Shown here in pieces: positions 1 to 6,657 of a DNA stretch of 9,079 nucleotides. Position 1 is the first letter of the stretch. Each line of letters starts with the position of its first letter. The notes below the pieces were generated by a model that saw only the letters and a list, made by a program, of their open reading frames with translations, was not told the origin of the DNA and searched no databases. A program made the translations under genes and the position numbers. This stretch comes from an uncultured Alphaproteobacteria bacterium (GTDB lineage: Bacteria; Pseudomonadota; Alphaproteobacteria; Rickettsiales; UBA1997): contig CAIOKL010000202.1 of NCBI GenBank assembly GCA_903858915.1, positions 1 to 9,079 on the forward strand, in the 5' to 3' direction.

Positions 1-921
1 CCGGGTCAAGGCTCACAAGTGGTCGGAATGGGTAAAGATTTATATGAAAATTTTGATTCCGCCAAAAAAGTTTTTAAAAAAGTTGATGAAATTTTAGGAG
101 TAAATCTTACTAAAATTATGTTTGAAGGTCCACAAGAAGAATTAACAAAAACCGAAAATACGCAACCAGCGCTTATGGCGGTTTCCGTGGCTTTAATTGA
201 AGTTTTGGAAAAAGATTTTGGTAAAAAATTTCAAGATTTATGCGCTTTGACGGCGGGGCATTCGCTCGGCGAATACTCGGCATTGTGTGCTTCGAAAGCC
301 TTGACATTAGAAGATACCGCCAAACTTTTACAAATTCGTGGCAGTGAAATGGCTAAATGCGGACAACAAAATTCCGGCGCGATGTGTGCAATTTTGGGAG
401 TTGAAATTGAAGTTGCCAAAGAAATTGCTCAAGAGGCTTCGCAAGGCGATATTTGCCAAGTTGCCAATGATAATTCGGTTGGACAAATCGTGCTTTCGGG
501 TTCAAGAATTGCCATTGAAAGAGCGATTGAAATCGCCAAAGCCAAAGGTGCTAAACGCGCATTATTACTTCCCGTAAGCGGTGCTTTTCATTCGCTTTTA
601 ATGAAAGAAGCTCAAGAAAAAATGGCAAACGCCTTAGAAAAAACAATTATTAATCAACCGATCGTGCCTTTGGTGGCGAATGTTTCGGCGCAAATTGTGA
701 AAGACGCTTCGCAAATTAAAAATTTATTAGTCGAACAAATTACTGGCTCAGTGCGTTGGCGCGAAACTATGTTGTGTTTTGAGCAAAATGGCATTGAAGA
801 AGTGATTGAATTCGGTGCTGGAAAAGTATTGGCGGGCTTGGTTTCGAGAACTTGTCCAAATTTAAAATCGCGCTCGATTCAAAATAGCGAAGATTTAAAA
901 AATTTTAATTTAATTTCATAA
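1..921 (+). CDS. fabD: Malonyl-CoA:ACP transacylase, 5'-truncated by window edge
   Basis: Transfers malonyl from malonyl-CoA to acyl carrier protein, giving the extender unit for type II fatty acid synthesis in the cytoplasm. The frame is open from base 1 and begins inside the family's N-terminal PGQGSQ motif (codons 1-6). A GTG at 19 is therefore not the real start, and about 8-9 residues lie upstream of the window. The nucleophile elbow GHSLGEY has its serine at codon 88 (bases 262-264). The catalytic histidine in GAFHS is at codon 197 (589-591). This 109-residue spacing equals that between Ser92 and His201 of E. coli FabD. The C-terminal IEFGAGKVLAGL matches the usual family ending, so the gene is otherwise complete and intact. 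The next gene starts 2 bases after the stop, suggesting co-transcription. Identity is secure. Confidence 0.96.
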   Translation, partial: PGQGSQVVGMGKDLYENFDSAKKVFKKVDEILGVNLTKIMFEGPQEELTKTENTQPALMAVSVALIEVLEKDFGKKFQDLCALTAGHSLGEYSALCASKALTLEDTAKLLQIRGSEMAKCGQQNSGAMCAILGVEIEVAKEIAQEASQGDICQVANDNSVGQIVLSGSRIAIERAIEIAKAKGAKRALLLPVSGAFHSLLMKEAQEKMANALEKTIINQPIVPLVANVSAQIVKDASQIKNLLVEQITGSVRWRETMLCFEQNGIEEVIEFGAGKVLAGLVSRTCPNLKSRSIQNSEDLKNFNLIS

Positions 922-923
922 AA

Positions 924-1721
924 TTGTTCAAAAGAATTTTTAGAAAAAAAGCGCTTATAAAGATTTTAGCTTTCTATATTTTTATAGTGGCTTTAATGTT
1001 TATTTTTCAAAGAAATTTTTTATATTATCCTTTTGGAAAAATTTTAATTATCCCCGAAGATTTTCAAGAAGTTAACCTCAAAACCCTTGATAATACTAGC
1101 ATTTACGGCTGGTATAGTCCGCCACAAAAAGGGCAAAAAACCATTTTATATTTTCATGGCAATGCTGGAAATTTAATGGGTCGTTCCGATCGTTTTGAAA
1201 AATTTGCAACGCAATATGGAGTTATGGCAATTTCTTATCGCGGTTACGCTAAATCAAAAGGCGAGCCGTCGCAAGATGGATTTTTTCAAGATGCCGATTC
1301 GGCTTTTGAATTTTTAAAATCAAAAAATATTTCAAGCAAAGACATTATTTTATTTGGTGAGTCGATTGGTTCGGCGGTTGCCGTCAATCTTGCTTCAAAG
1401 CATGATTTTGGAGCTTTGATTTTGGAAGCGCCCTTTACTTCGATTTTATCAATCGCGCAACAATCTTATTGGTTTTTACCGGTCTCTTTAATTCTAAAAG
1501 ATCGTTTTGAAGTTGATAAAATTGCGCCCGAAATAACCGCGCCAGTTTTGGTTATGCATGCTAAAAAAGATTATATTGTGCCATTTGAAGAGGGTGAAAA
1601 ACTTTATTCATTATTTAATTCGAGAAAAAAATTAGTTGCGATTGACGGCGATTTTCATATTGCGCTCACGGGCGATTATTTAATGAAGCAAATTTTGGAA
1701 TTTTTACAAGAAAAGAAATAA
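924..1721 (+). CDS. Membrane-anchored alpha/beta hydrolase (Bem46/ABHD13-like)
   Basis: Serine hydrolase of 265 residues; the substrate is unknown. One hydrophobic segment (about residues 12-28), preceded by a basic N-terminus, should anchor it in the inner membrane with the hydrolase domain probably outside the cytoplasm. Visible fold elements are the oxyanion-hole HGNAGN (78-83), SYRGYAKSKG (104-113), the nucleophile elbow GESIGS with Ser147, the acid Asp216 in KKDYIVP, and His245 in GDFH. The complete triad and the RGY/APF motifs resemble the Bem46/ABHD13 branch, annotated in bacteria only as general hydrolases. The start is a TTG 2 bases after the fabD stop. No Shine-Dalgarno is visible and no earlier or better start precedes the membrane segment, so translational coupling to fabD is likely. 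The exact start is the least certain part. Confidence 0.85.
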   Translation: MFKRIFRKKALIKILAFYIFIVALMFIFQRNFLYYPFGKILIIPEDFQEVNLKTLDNTSIYGWYSPPQKGQKTILYFHGNAGNLMGRSDRFEKFATQYGVMAISYRGYAKSKGEPSQDGFFQDADSAFEFLKSKNISSKDIILFGESIGSAVAVNLASKHDFGALILEAPFTSILSIAQQSYWFLPVSLILKDRFEVDKIAPEITAPVLVMHAKKDYIVPFEEGEKLYSLFNSRKKLVAIDGDFHIALTGDYLMKQILEFLQEKK

Positions 1722-1747
1722 TTTATTTACAAAATTTGTAAATAAAT
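1721..1747. terminator. AT-only hairpin between convergent genes, likely bidirectional terminator
   Basis: A perfect 13-base inverted repeat (1721-1733 and 1735-1747) with one central base overlaps the last base of the hydrolase stop codon and lies 10 bases beyond the tRNA 3' end. Read on the minus strand it is followed by a U-rich stretch (complement of 1708-1720), so it suits termination of the tRNA transcript best. In the plus direction the tail is weaker. Its position between two converging units supports a shared terminator. Confidence 0.6.
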
Positions 1748-1757
1748 TTGCTACTTT

Positions 1758-1832
1758 TGGAGCGGGCGAAGGGACTTGAACCCTCGACACCAACCTTGGC
1801 AAGGTTGTACTCTACCACTGAGCTACGCCCGC
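1758..1832 (-). tRNA. tRNA-Gly, anticodon GCC
   Basis: The reverse complement folds into a full cloverleaf of 75 bases including an encoded 3' CCA (1758-1760). The acceptor stem GCGGGCG pairs with CGCCCGC, with discriminator U. The D arm is GCTC/GAGT with GG in its loop. The anticodon stem CAACC/GGTTG encloses the loop TTGCCAA, which gives anticodon GCC, reading GGC and GGU. The T arm is GAGGG-TTCAAGT-CCCTT with one G-U pair. All seven acceptor pairs are Watson-Crick. It is transcribed towards the hydrolase gene. Confidence 0.97.
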
Positions 1833-1846
1833 TTAAATAAAGTAAA

Positions 1847-1874
1847 TAGATAAGCGTTGTAACAAAGTTTAAAG
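1847..1874 (-). promoter_or_regulatory. Possible promoter of tRNA-Gly
   Basis: On the minus strand a TATCTA hexamer (1847-1852) lies 14 bases upstream of the mature tRNA 5' end, which would allow a short leader of about 7 bases. A weak CTTTAA (1869-1874) sits 16 bases further upstream. The -10 match is fair and the -35 poor, so this is a placement guess supported mainly by position. Confidence 0.35.
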
Positions 1875-1887
1875 AGTAAAAAATAAA

Positions 1888-1915
1888 TTGCAAATGGTGA
1901 ATTTAAAATTATAAT
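1888..1915 (+). promoter_or_regulatory. Sigma-70-type promoter for the BON lipoprotein-mtaB unit
   Basis: TTGCAA (1888-1893) and a perfect TATAAT (1910-1915) are separated by 16 bases, a close match to the housekeeping consensus. Transcription would begin near 1922, leaving a leader of about 40 bases to the ATG at 1963. The promoter diverges from the tRNA on the other strand. In AT-rich DNA single hexamers are common, but the paired hexamers at correct spacing and the position support it. Confidence 0.6.
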
Positions 1916-1962
1916 TCTCATCAAAATTATCAATAAATTTTAAATAAAATTACTGATAAATC

Positions 1963-2622
1963 ATGAATCCCACTAAAATATATTTTATGTTGCAAAATTA
2001 TAAAATTCTTAATTTTTTCAAAAATAAAAAAATTATTTTGTTAAGTTGTGCGTTATTTTCGTTAACTTCATGCGTTGAAACAATTGTGATTTCAACCGGA
2101 GTTGGCGCGGGTTTAGCTTATCGCGAAAAGACCGTTGACGACACTCGTGGCGATATAAAAATTTCCACCAAAATTGCTTTAAAATTTATTTCCAATGGCT
2201 TAAAAAATCCCACAACTTCAATCGATATTACCGTTAATGAAGCCCGAGTTATGCTTACGGGAATTGCCCGCGATCCAGCAAAGGCAAAGTTGGCGCAAGA
2301 AATATGTTGGAAAGTTAAGGGCGTCAATGAAGTGATTGATGAAATTCAAATTCGCGAAGATGGAAAATTTACATTTTCCGATATTGGCTCGGCGCTTTAC
2401 GATTATTTAATCACCGCCGAAATTGAAACCAAATTTTCTTTGGCAAAAGATTTGCGAACCTTGAATTATCAAATTACCACCGTTGACAATGAAGTTTATC
2501 TGCTCGGTGTGGCAATTGACGAAAAAGAAATGAATCGAGCGGTTGCAATTGCCTCTCAGGTTCGTGGCGTCAATAAAGTCGTCAATCATATAATTCTTGC
2601 TAATGACAGCCGACGCAACTGA
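1963..2622 (+). CDS. BON-domain lipoprotein (OsmY/DolP-like architecture)
   Basis: Predicted lipoprotein of the cell envelope. A basic N-terminus and hydrophobic stretch (about residues 23-35) lead to a lipobox LTSC with Cys37 as the lipidation site. Two repeated BON-like modules follow, about residues 60-128 and 143-213. Each has an amphipathic helix, a V-x-L-x-G strand (VMLTGIA; VYLLGVA) and a closing helix-strand ending in VxGVNxVxxxI (KVKGVNEVIDEI; QVRGVNKVVNHI). Two BON domains behind a lipobox resemble the DolP/YraP family, implicated in outer-membrane integrity and phospholipid binding; that role here is inference. The ATG at 1963 gives a long leader; an in-frame ATG at 1987 (Met9) would give a more typical 28-residue signal peptide. 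The 3' end overlaps mtaB by 20 bases, so the two are probably co-translated. Confidence 0.87.
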   Translation: MNPTKIYFMLQNYKILNFFKNKKIILLSCALFSLTSCVETIVISTGVGAGLAYREKTVDDTRGDIKISTKIALKFISNGLKNPTTSIDITVNEARVMLTGIARDPAKAKLAQEICWKVKGVNEVIDEIQIREDGKFTFSDIGSALYDYLITAEIETKFSLAKDLRTLNYQITTVDNEVYLLGVAIDEKEMNRAVAIASQVRGVNKVVNHIILANDSRRN

Positions 2623-3979
2623 TAATAAAATTATAACTTTTGGTTGTCGTTTAAATGCTTTTGAATCGGAGGCGATAAAAAATGCCGTCGCCGAATCTGG
2701 CGAAAAAAATCTGATAGTTTTTAATTCTTGCGCCGTAACTTCTCAAGCCGAAAAAGATTTGCGTTCTTCGATTCGTAAGGCTCGCAAAGAAAATCCGTAC
2801 GCTAAAATTGTAGTTACGGGTTGCGCAGCGCAAATCGATCCCCAAAAATATGCCAAAATGTCCGAGATCGATTTGGTGTTGGGGAATATTGAAAAATCAA
2901 GCTCCAAGAGCTATAAAGCTGATTTTAAAATTACCGAAAATTCTGCAAAAAATATTAATGAAAATCTCGAAATTTTACACAAAGATGCCATTTTTGACAA
3001 TCATCAAAAGTCAAAAAATAATTTTATTTCAGCCAACGAACACTCTAAAATCAAGGTTAATGACATTATGTCGGTTCGCGATACCGCGCCACAATTAGTT
3101 TCATATTTTGAAAATCAAACTCGAGCATTTTTAGAAATCCAAAATGGTTGTAATCATCGATGTACTTTTTGCATAATCCCTTACGGTCGCGGAAATAGCC
3201 GTTCGGTGCCACTTGGTGAAATTGTTAACCAATCGCAAAAAATGGTCGCATCGGGGCATAAAGAAATTGTTTTGACGGGAGTCGATATTTCTGATTACGG
3301 CAAAGATTTGCCAATTCCGATCACATTATCGCAAATGATTCGCCGATTATTAAAAGCCGTTCCCGAGCTTACCAGACTTAGGCTTTCTTCGGTCGATGTT
3401 GCCGAAATCGATGAAGAATTTTTTGAAATTTTAGCCAGTGAACCGCGCTTAATGCCATATTTACATTTGAGTGTTCAGGCGGGCGACGATAAAATTTTAA
3501 AGCAAATGAAGCGTCGGCATAATCGTCAAAATATTTTGGATTTTTGTGAAAAAGCTCGCAAAATCCGTCCCGAAATGACTTTTGGAGCCGATATAATCGC
3601 GGGTTTTCCAACTGAAAATGAAGAGATGTTTAAGAATTCTTTATCGTTAATTTCTGAAGCCGATTTAATTTTTACGCATATTTTTCCATATTCCTCGCGT
3701 GAAGGTACGCCTGCTTCGAGGATGCCTCAGCTCGAGCAAAAAATCATTAAAGAGCGCGCGAAAATTTTACGCGAAGCCGGTTCTGCGCAATTACAAAAAT
3801 ATTTGCAAAAACAAATTGGCAAAGAATTTGAAGTTTTGCTCGAAAAAAATAATTTAGGCAAAACTCGAAATTTTTTAGATGTAGAAATAACTTCTGATAA
3901 AAAAAATGAATTACTAAAAGGCAATATTTATCTTTTGAAAATAAATAAAATCAAAAATAATTTATTAATTGTCGAATAA
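2603..3979 (+). CDS. mtaB: tRNA (t6A37-C2) methylthiotransferase MtaB
   Basis: Radical-SAM enzyme that adds a methylthio group to N6-threonylcarbamoyladenosine at position 37 of ANN-decoding tRNAs. I take ATG 2603 as the start (458 residues); an in-frame TTG at 2597 would add two residues. Domains in order are an N-terminal methylthiotransferase domain with three cluster cysteines (FGCRLN, NSCAVT, TGCAAQ), the radical-SAM domain with CxxxCxxC at Cys183, Cys187 and Cys190 (NGCNHRCTFCIIPYGRG), and a C-terminal TRAM-like tail from about 393. The R-G-N-S-R-S run after the cluster and the VNDIMSVRDTAP linker fit MtaB better than MiaB or RimO. The linker between the first two domains (about residues 97-150) is longer and more N/K-rich than I recall as typical. 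The start overlaps the BON gene. Confidence 0.93.
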   Translation: MTADATDNKIITFGCRLNAFESEAIKNAVAESGEKNLIVFNSCAVTSQAEKDLRSSIRKARKENPYAKIVVTGCAAQIDPQKYAKMSEIDLVLGNIEKSSSKSYKADFKITENSAKNINENLEILHKDAIFDNHQKSKNNFISANEHSKIKVNDIMSVRDTAPQLVSYFENQTRAFLEIQNGCNHRCTFCIIPYGRGNSRSVPLGEIVNQSQKMVASGHKEIVLTGVDISDYGKDLPIPITLSQMIRRLLKAVPELTRLRLSSVDVAEIDEEFFEILASEPRLMPYLHLSVQAGDDKILKQMKRRHNRQNILDFCEKARKIRPEMTFGADIIAGFPTENEEMFKNSLSLISEADLIFTHIFPYSSREGTPASRMPQLEQKIIKERAKILREAGSAQLQKYLQKQIGKEFEVLLEKNNLGKTRNFLDVEITSDKKNELLKGNIYLLKINKIKNNLLIVE

Positions 3980-4020
3980 CAACACAACTTAAACCTTTTA
4001 GTTAAAAAATATATTCAAAA

Positions 4021-4085
4021 TCTAGGCTTTAAAATTTTTGCAATTAATAGTTGGAAAATTTTAAACAATTATTATTAAGCCTAGA
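4021..4085. promoter_or_regulatory. Long imperfect stem-loop between mtaB and the unknown gene
   Basis: The outer arms TCTAGGCTT (4021-4029) and AAGCCTAGA (4077-4085) are perfect 9-base complements. Directly inside, TAAAATTTT (4030-4038) pairs with AAAATTTTA (4055-4063). The left arm is a continuous 18 bases while the right arm carries a 13-base bulge (4064-4076). It ends 6 bases before the ATG at 4092 and has no U-tract, so it is not a plus-strand terminator. It could be a leader structure or a paired-site operator; function is unknown. Confidence 0.5.
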
Positions 4086-4091
4086 GCCATA

Positions 4092-4796
4092 ATGCAAAAA
4101 GACATTTATAAAAAGAAATCAAATTCATTCGAGGATTTATTTTACAATTTAATTAACACGCTCGCATATTCTAAACTTTGCGATATTTTATTGGATTCTG
4201 GGAAAAAAACTCAAGGAGAAGATTTGAAAACCGTTAAAGAATTTTATCAAGATTTTCTAAAAAACGAAGCGGAGTTTTCCCAAAAATTTGGCAAAAAATT
4301 ACATCAAAATTTCGTTTTAATTATTGACGAACTTTGCATGAAAAAGCTAAAGGAATTTGTTAATATTGGCATTTTGGAAAAAGATAAATCAATTATTGAG
4401 GAAAAAATTGGTAATTTTTTCTGCGAAAATAATCAAAATATTGAGTCGATTTGTATAAAATATAAAAAAAATGTTATTAATAAATTTCAACGAGAAAGAC
4501 TTAGCGCTGAATATGTAAAAAATTTTATTGGAAAATTGGAAACAAAAATTCCTCGTTATGATTGCATAGAAAATTTGGTTGAGGAACTGCACAAAGAAAA
4601 TCCTCAAAAATTTAAAGAATTAATTGATTTTGAAGTTGGTTTAAAGGAATTAAAAGAAACCAGTGACAAATTAAAATTTGTTTTACAAGGAAGGGAAGCT
4701 TTGCCCTCCGGCGTTTTTTTGCTTCAGGCAAAAGAATCTATAAAATTAAAAAGAGCGGAAAAACTTGCCAAAAAATCTTTGTGCATAATTTCCTAA
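4092..4796 (+). CDS. Unrecognised helical protein ending in a CaaX-like box
   Basis: I do not recognise this 234-residue protein. It is rich in Lys, Glu, Asn, Ile and Phe, has few predicted strand-like runs, no signal peptide and no membrane segment, and reads as an all-helical soluble protein, with a possible coiled coil around residues 180-200 (FEVGLKELKETSDKLKF). The C-terminus is striking: a basic stretch with Lys218, Lys220, Arg221, Lys224, Lys227 and Lys228, then Cys231-Ile-Ile-Ser234 at the very end. That is the form of a eukaryotic CaaX prenylation signal, with Ser favouring farnesyl transfer. Prenylated secreted effectors are known in Legionella (AnkB), so a host-membrane-targeted effector is possible but unproven; chance is a real alternative. 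It stands between mtaB and lysK with about 110-120 non-coding bases on each side, so it is probably transcribed alone. Confidence 0.75.
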   Translation: MQKDIYKKKSNSFEDLFYNLINTLAYSKLCDILLDSGKKTQGEDLKTVKEFYQDFLKNEAEFSQKFGKKLHQNFVLIIDELCMKKLKEFVNIGILEKDKSIIEEKIGNFFCENNQNIESICIKYKKNVINKFQRERLSAEYVKNFIGKLETKIPRYDCIENLVEELHKENPQKFKELIDFEVGLKELKETSDKLKFVLQGREALPSGVFLLQAKESIKLKRAEKLAKKSLCIIS

Positions 4797-4823
4797 TTTA
4801 AGATTTTAATGGCGAGTTTTTTT
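4761..4823 (+). terminator. Probable intrinsic terminator overlapping the unknown gene's 3' end
   Basis: Bases 4761-4770 pair with 4810-4819 (10 pairs, one G-U), and after a small internal loop 4772-4779 pair with 4800-4807 (8 pairs). The stem is followed by a run of seven T ending at 4823. The stop codon (4794-4796) lies in the apical loop, so the stem's left arm is coding. This arrangement would end the unknown gene's transcript before lysK. Confidence 0.5.
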
Positions 4824-4851
4824 GTAAATAAATCTTGCGGATGTTGATAAT
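4822..4851 (+). promoter_or_regulatory. Possible lysK promoter
   Basis: TTGTAA (4822-4827) and GATAAT (4846-4851) are spaced by 18 bases. Transcription from about 4858 would start inside the left arm of the following stem-loop (4853-4901), so only part of that structure would be in the mRNA. The matches are 4 of 6 and 5 of 6 to the housekeeping consensus. In this AT-rich gap it is only a reasonable candidate. Confidence 0.4.
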
Positions 4852-4852
4852 A

Positions 4853-4901
4853 TTGGTTAAAATTTTTAAAAACTTTAAGTAGAAAAATTTTTCTTAACCA
4901 A
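4853..4901. promoter_or_regulatory. Imperfect inverted repeat upstream of lysK
   Basis: TTGGTTAA (4853-4860) is the exact complement of TTAACCAA (4894-4901). Immediately inside, 4861-4867 pair with 4883-4889, leaving a 4-base bulge on the right arm and a 15-base loop. It ends 16 bases before the lysK ATG and has no T-run after it, so it is not a plus-strand terminator. An operator dyad or leader hairpin is possible. No T-box features were seen. Confidence 0.45.
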
Positions 4902-4917
4902 GATTTAATATCAAATC

Positions 4918-6492
4918 ATGAATATTTCGCATCAATCTTATCTAAATTCCAAAGCGTGGCCGTTTGAAGAAGCGCTTCGCATTTACCAACAAATTCAAGG
5001 CAAAACTCCAAGCAAAGGTTTCGTGCTATTCGAAACGGGTTATGGCCCGTCGGGCTTGCCACATATTGGAACTTTCGGCGAAGTGGTGCGGACTTCTTTT
5101 GTGCGTCATGCTTTTTCGTTGATCGCGCCCGAAATTCCTACCAAAATGTTTTGTGTTTCCGACGATATCGATGGGCTTCGCAAAGTCCCTGACAACATTC
5201 CCAATCAAGATTTAGTGCGCGCAAATTTGGGCAAGCCGTTAACCTCGGTGCCTGATCCGTTCGCAACTCATCAATCTTATGGACATCACATGAACGCAAG
5301 ATTGCGTAGCTTTCTCGACTCTTTTGGTTTTGAATATGAATTTATTTCGGCGACCGAAAAATATCAAAGTGGAGCTTTTGATGCCACGATGTTGAAAGTT
5401 TTAGAAAAATATGAAGAGCTGATGGAGCTAATGCTCCCAACGCTTGGCAATGAAAGGCAAGAAACTTATTCGCCTTTTATGCCGATTGATGTTGAGTCGG
5501 GAATCGTTGTCGATAAAGGCGTCAAGGCCATTGATAAAAAGAAAGGAACGGTGATTTACATCGCGCCAAATGGTCAAGAAAAAGAAATTTCCGTCACCAA
5601 AGGCGGTTGCAAATTGCAATGGAAAATTGATTTCGGAGCTAGATGGTTCAGCCTCGGAGTCGATTATGAAATTTACGGCAAAGATCATCAACCTAATGAA
5701 AAAATTTATCGCCGAGTGTGTGAAATCCTTGGCGGAGTTGCTCCCGTCAATTATACTTACGAAATGTTTTTGTCGGATATTGGTGAAAAAATTTCTAAAT
5801 CAAAAGGCAATGGCATTGCGGTTGAGGATTGGTTGAAATATGCGCCGGCGCAGTCGCTATCGCTGTTCATGTATCAAAAACCGCGGACCGCTAAACGACT
5901 TTATTTCGATGTAATTCCGAAAGCGATGGATGAATATTTAACTTTCGTGCAAAATTTTGCGACACAAGATGAGGCTTTGAAGCTTGATAATCCAGCGTTT
6001 CACATTCATCGCGGTGATTTACCAAAAATTAATTTTAATCTAAATTATTCTTTATTGCTCAACCTTGCGAGTGCTTGCAACCCCGAGAATGACAAGGTTT
6101 TGTGGGGTTTTATTTCGAAATATCAAGCGGGATTAACGCCAGAAAATTCGCCACTTCTCGCCCAAATGGTCGACAAAGCCATCAATTATTATAATGATTT
6201 TATTAAGAAAAATAAAAAATATCGCGAGGGTTCGGAGGCAGAAAAATCAGCACTTCTCGAGCTTGCTAATGAATTAAAAAAAGTTGAACTAGAAAAACAA
6301 AATGATGCGGGTGAATTACAAAATTTAGTTTTCCAAATTGGCAAAAATCATGGTTATGAAAAAAATATGCGTGAGTGGTTTTTAGCACTTTATCAAATTT
6401 TACTTGGACAGGATCAGGGGCCGAGAATGGGGTCTTTTATTGCTTTGTTCGGGATTGATAATTTTGTTAAGTTGGTTATGGGAAGGGTGTAA
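4918..6492 (+). CDS. lysK: Lysyl-tRNA synthetase, class I
   Basis: Charges tRNA-Lys with lysine using a class I Rossmann catalytic domain, unlike the class II LysS/LysU of most bacteria. The 524 residues fit the bacterial class I family. The HIGH signature appears as PHIGTFGE (HIGT at 49-52), and the KMSKS loop as EKISKSKGN (KISKS at 291-295). GYGPSGLPHIG and YGKDHQPN (253-260) are further class I LysRS hallmarks I recognise. The C-terminal part (about 360-524) is the helical anticodon-binding region. The start is the ATG at 4918; no strong Shine-Dalgarno is visible, as for most genes here. It is probably monocistronic, with 121 bases before it and 165 after it. Arginine codons are mainly CGN (13 of 18), a useful contrast to the next two genes. 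The enzyme is characteristic of alphaproteobacteria and spirochaetes among bacteria. Confidence 0.96.
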   Translation: MNISHQSYLNSKAWPFEEALRIYQQIQGKTPSKGFVLFETGYGPSGLPHIGTFGEVVRTSFVRHAFSLIAPEIPTKMFCVSDDIDGLRKVPDNIPNQDLVRANLGKPLTSVPDPFATHQSYGHHMNARLRSFLDSFGFEYEFISATEKYQSGAFDATMLKVLEKYEELMELMLPTLGNERQETYSPFMPIDVESGIVVDKGVKAIDKKKGTVIYIAPNGQEKEISVTKGGCKLQWKIDFGARWFSLGVDYEIYGKDHQPNEKIYRRVCEILGGVAPVNYTYEMFLSDIGEKISKSKGNGIAVEDWLKYAPAQSLSLFMYQKPRTAKRLYFDVIPKAMDEYLTFVQNFATQDEALKLDNPAFHIHRGDLPKINFNLNYSLLLNLASACNPENDKVLWGFISKYQAGLTPENSPLLAQMVDKAINYYNDFIKKNKKYREGSEAEKSALLELANELKKVELEKQNDAGELQNLVFQIGKNHGYEKNMREWFLALYQILLGQDQGPRMGSFIALFGIDNFVKLVMGRV

Positions 6493-6517
6493 TTTTTGTA
6501 AAATTATTTTTAATTTA

Positions 6518-6535
6518 TGAAAGAAAATTCTTTCA
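6518..6535 (+). terminator. Weak hairpin after lysK
   Basis: TGAAAGAA (6518-6525) and TTCTTTCA (6528-6535) form a perfect inverted repeat with two central bases, 26 bases after the lysK stop. A short T-run follows only after 8 bases (6543-6547). It may end the lysK transcript but lacks a strong U-tract. The rest of the gap to 6657 is AT-rich; I see only a small GTTAA/TTAAC dyad at 6582-6598 and no convincing promoter. Confidence 0.3.
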
Positions 6536-6657
6536 AATAGGATTTTTAATAAAATTTTCTATACAAATTTTGTTTTTTATTGTTAAATCCGACTTAACCT
6601 TTTTAAAAAAGATATAAAATAAATTTTTGATCTTTTAAACCATTAAATTGTGCTAAC

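Noticed and set aside
19..921. GTG at 19 as the fabD start
   Set aside because: The frame is open to base 1 and encodes the conserved PGQGSQ motif before it, so the true start is outside the window.
1758..1832. tRNA gene as an integration site for a mobile element
   Set aside because: No integrase gene and no repeated tRNA 3' end were found in the window; both neighbours look native.
4021..4085. Rho-independent terminator of mtaB
   Set aside because: No T-run follows the right arm in the plus direction, and no minus-strand gene needs one here.
4797..4917. T-box riboswitch controlling lysK
   Set aside because: The region is too short and lacks the conserved T-box sequence and a terminator/antiterminator pair.
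5428..5691. Antisense open frame of 87 codons inside lysK
   Set aside because: It has no recognisable domain or ribosome site and lies wholly opposite a conserved synthetase gene.
6493..6657. Controller-protein gene or C-box ahead of the R-M genes
   Set aside because: No helix-turn-helix frame fits in 165 bases, and only a short 5-base dyad (6582-6598) is visible.
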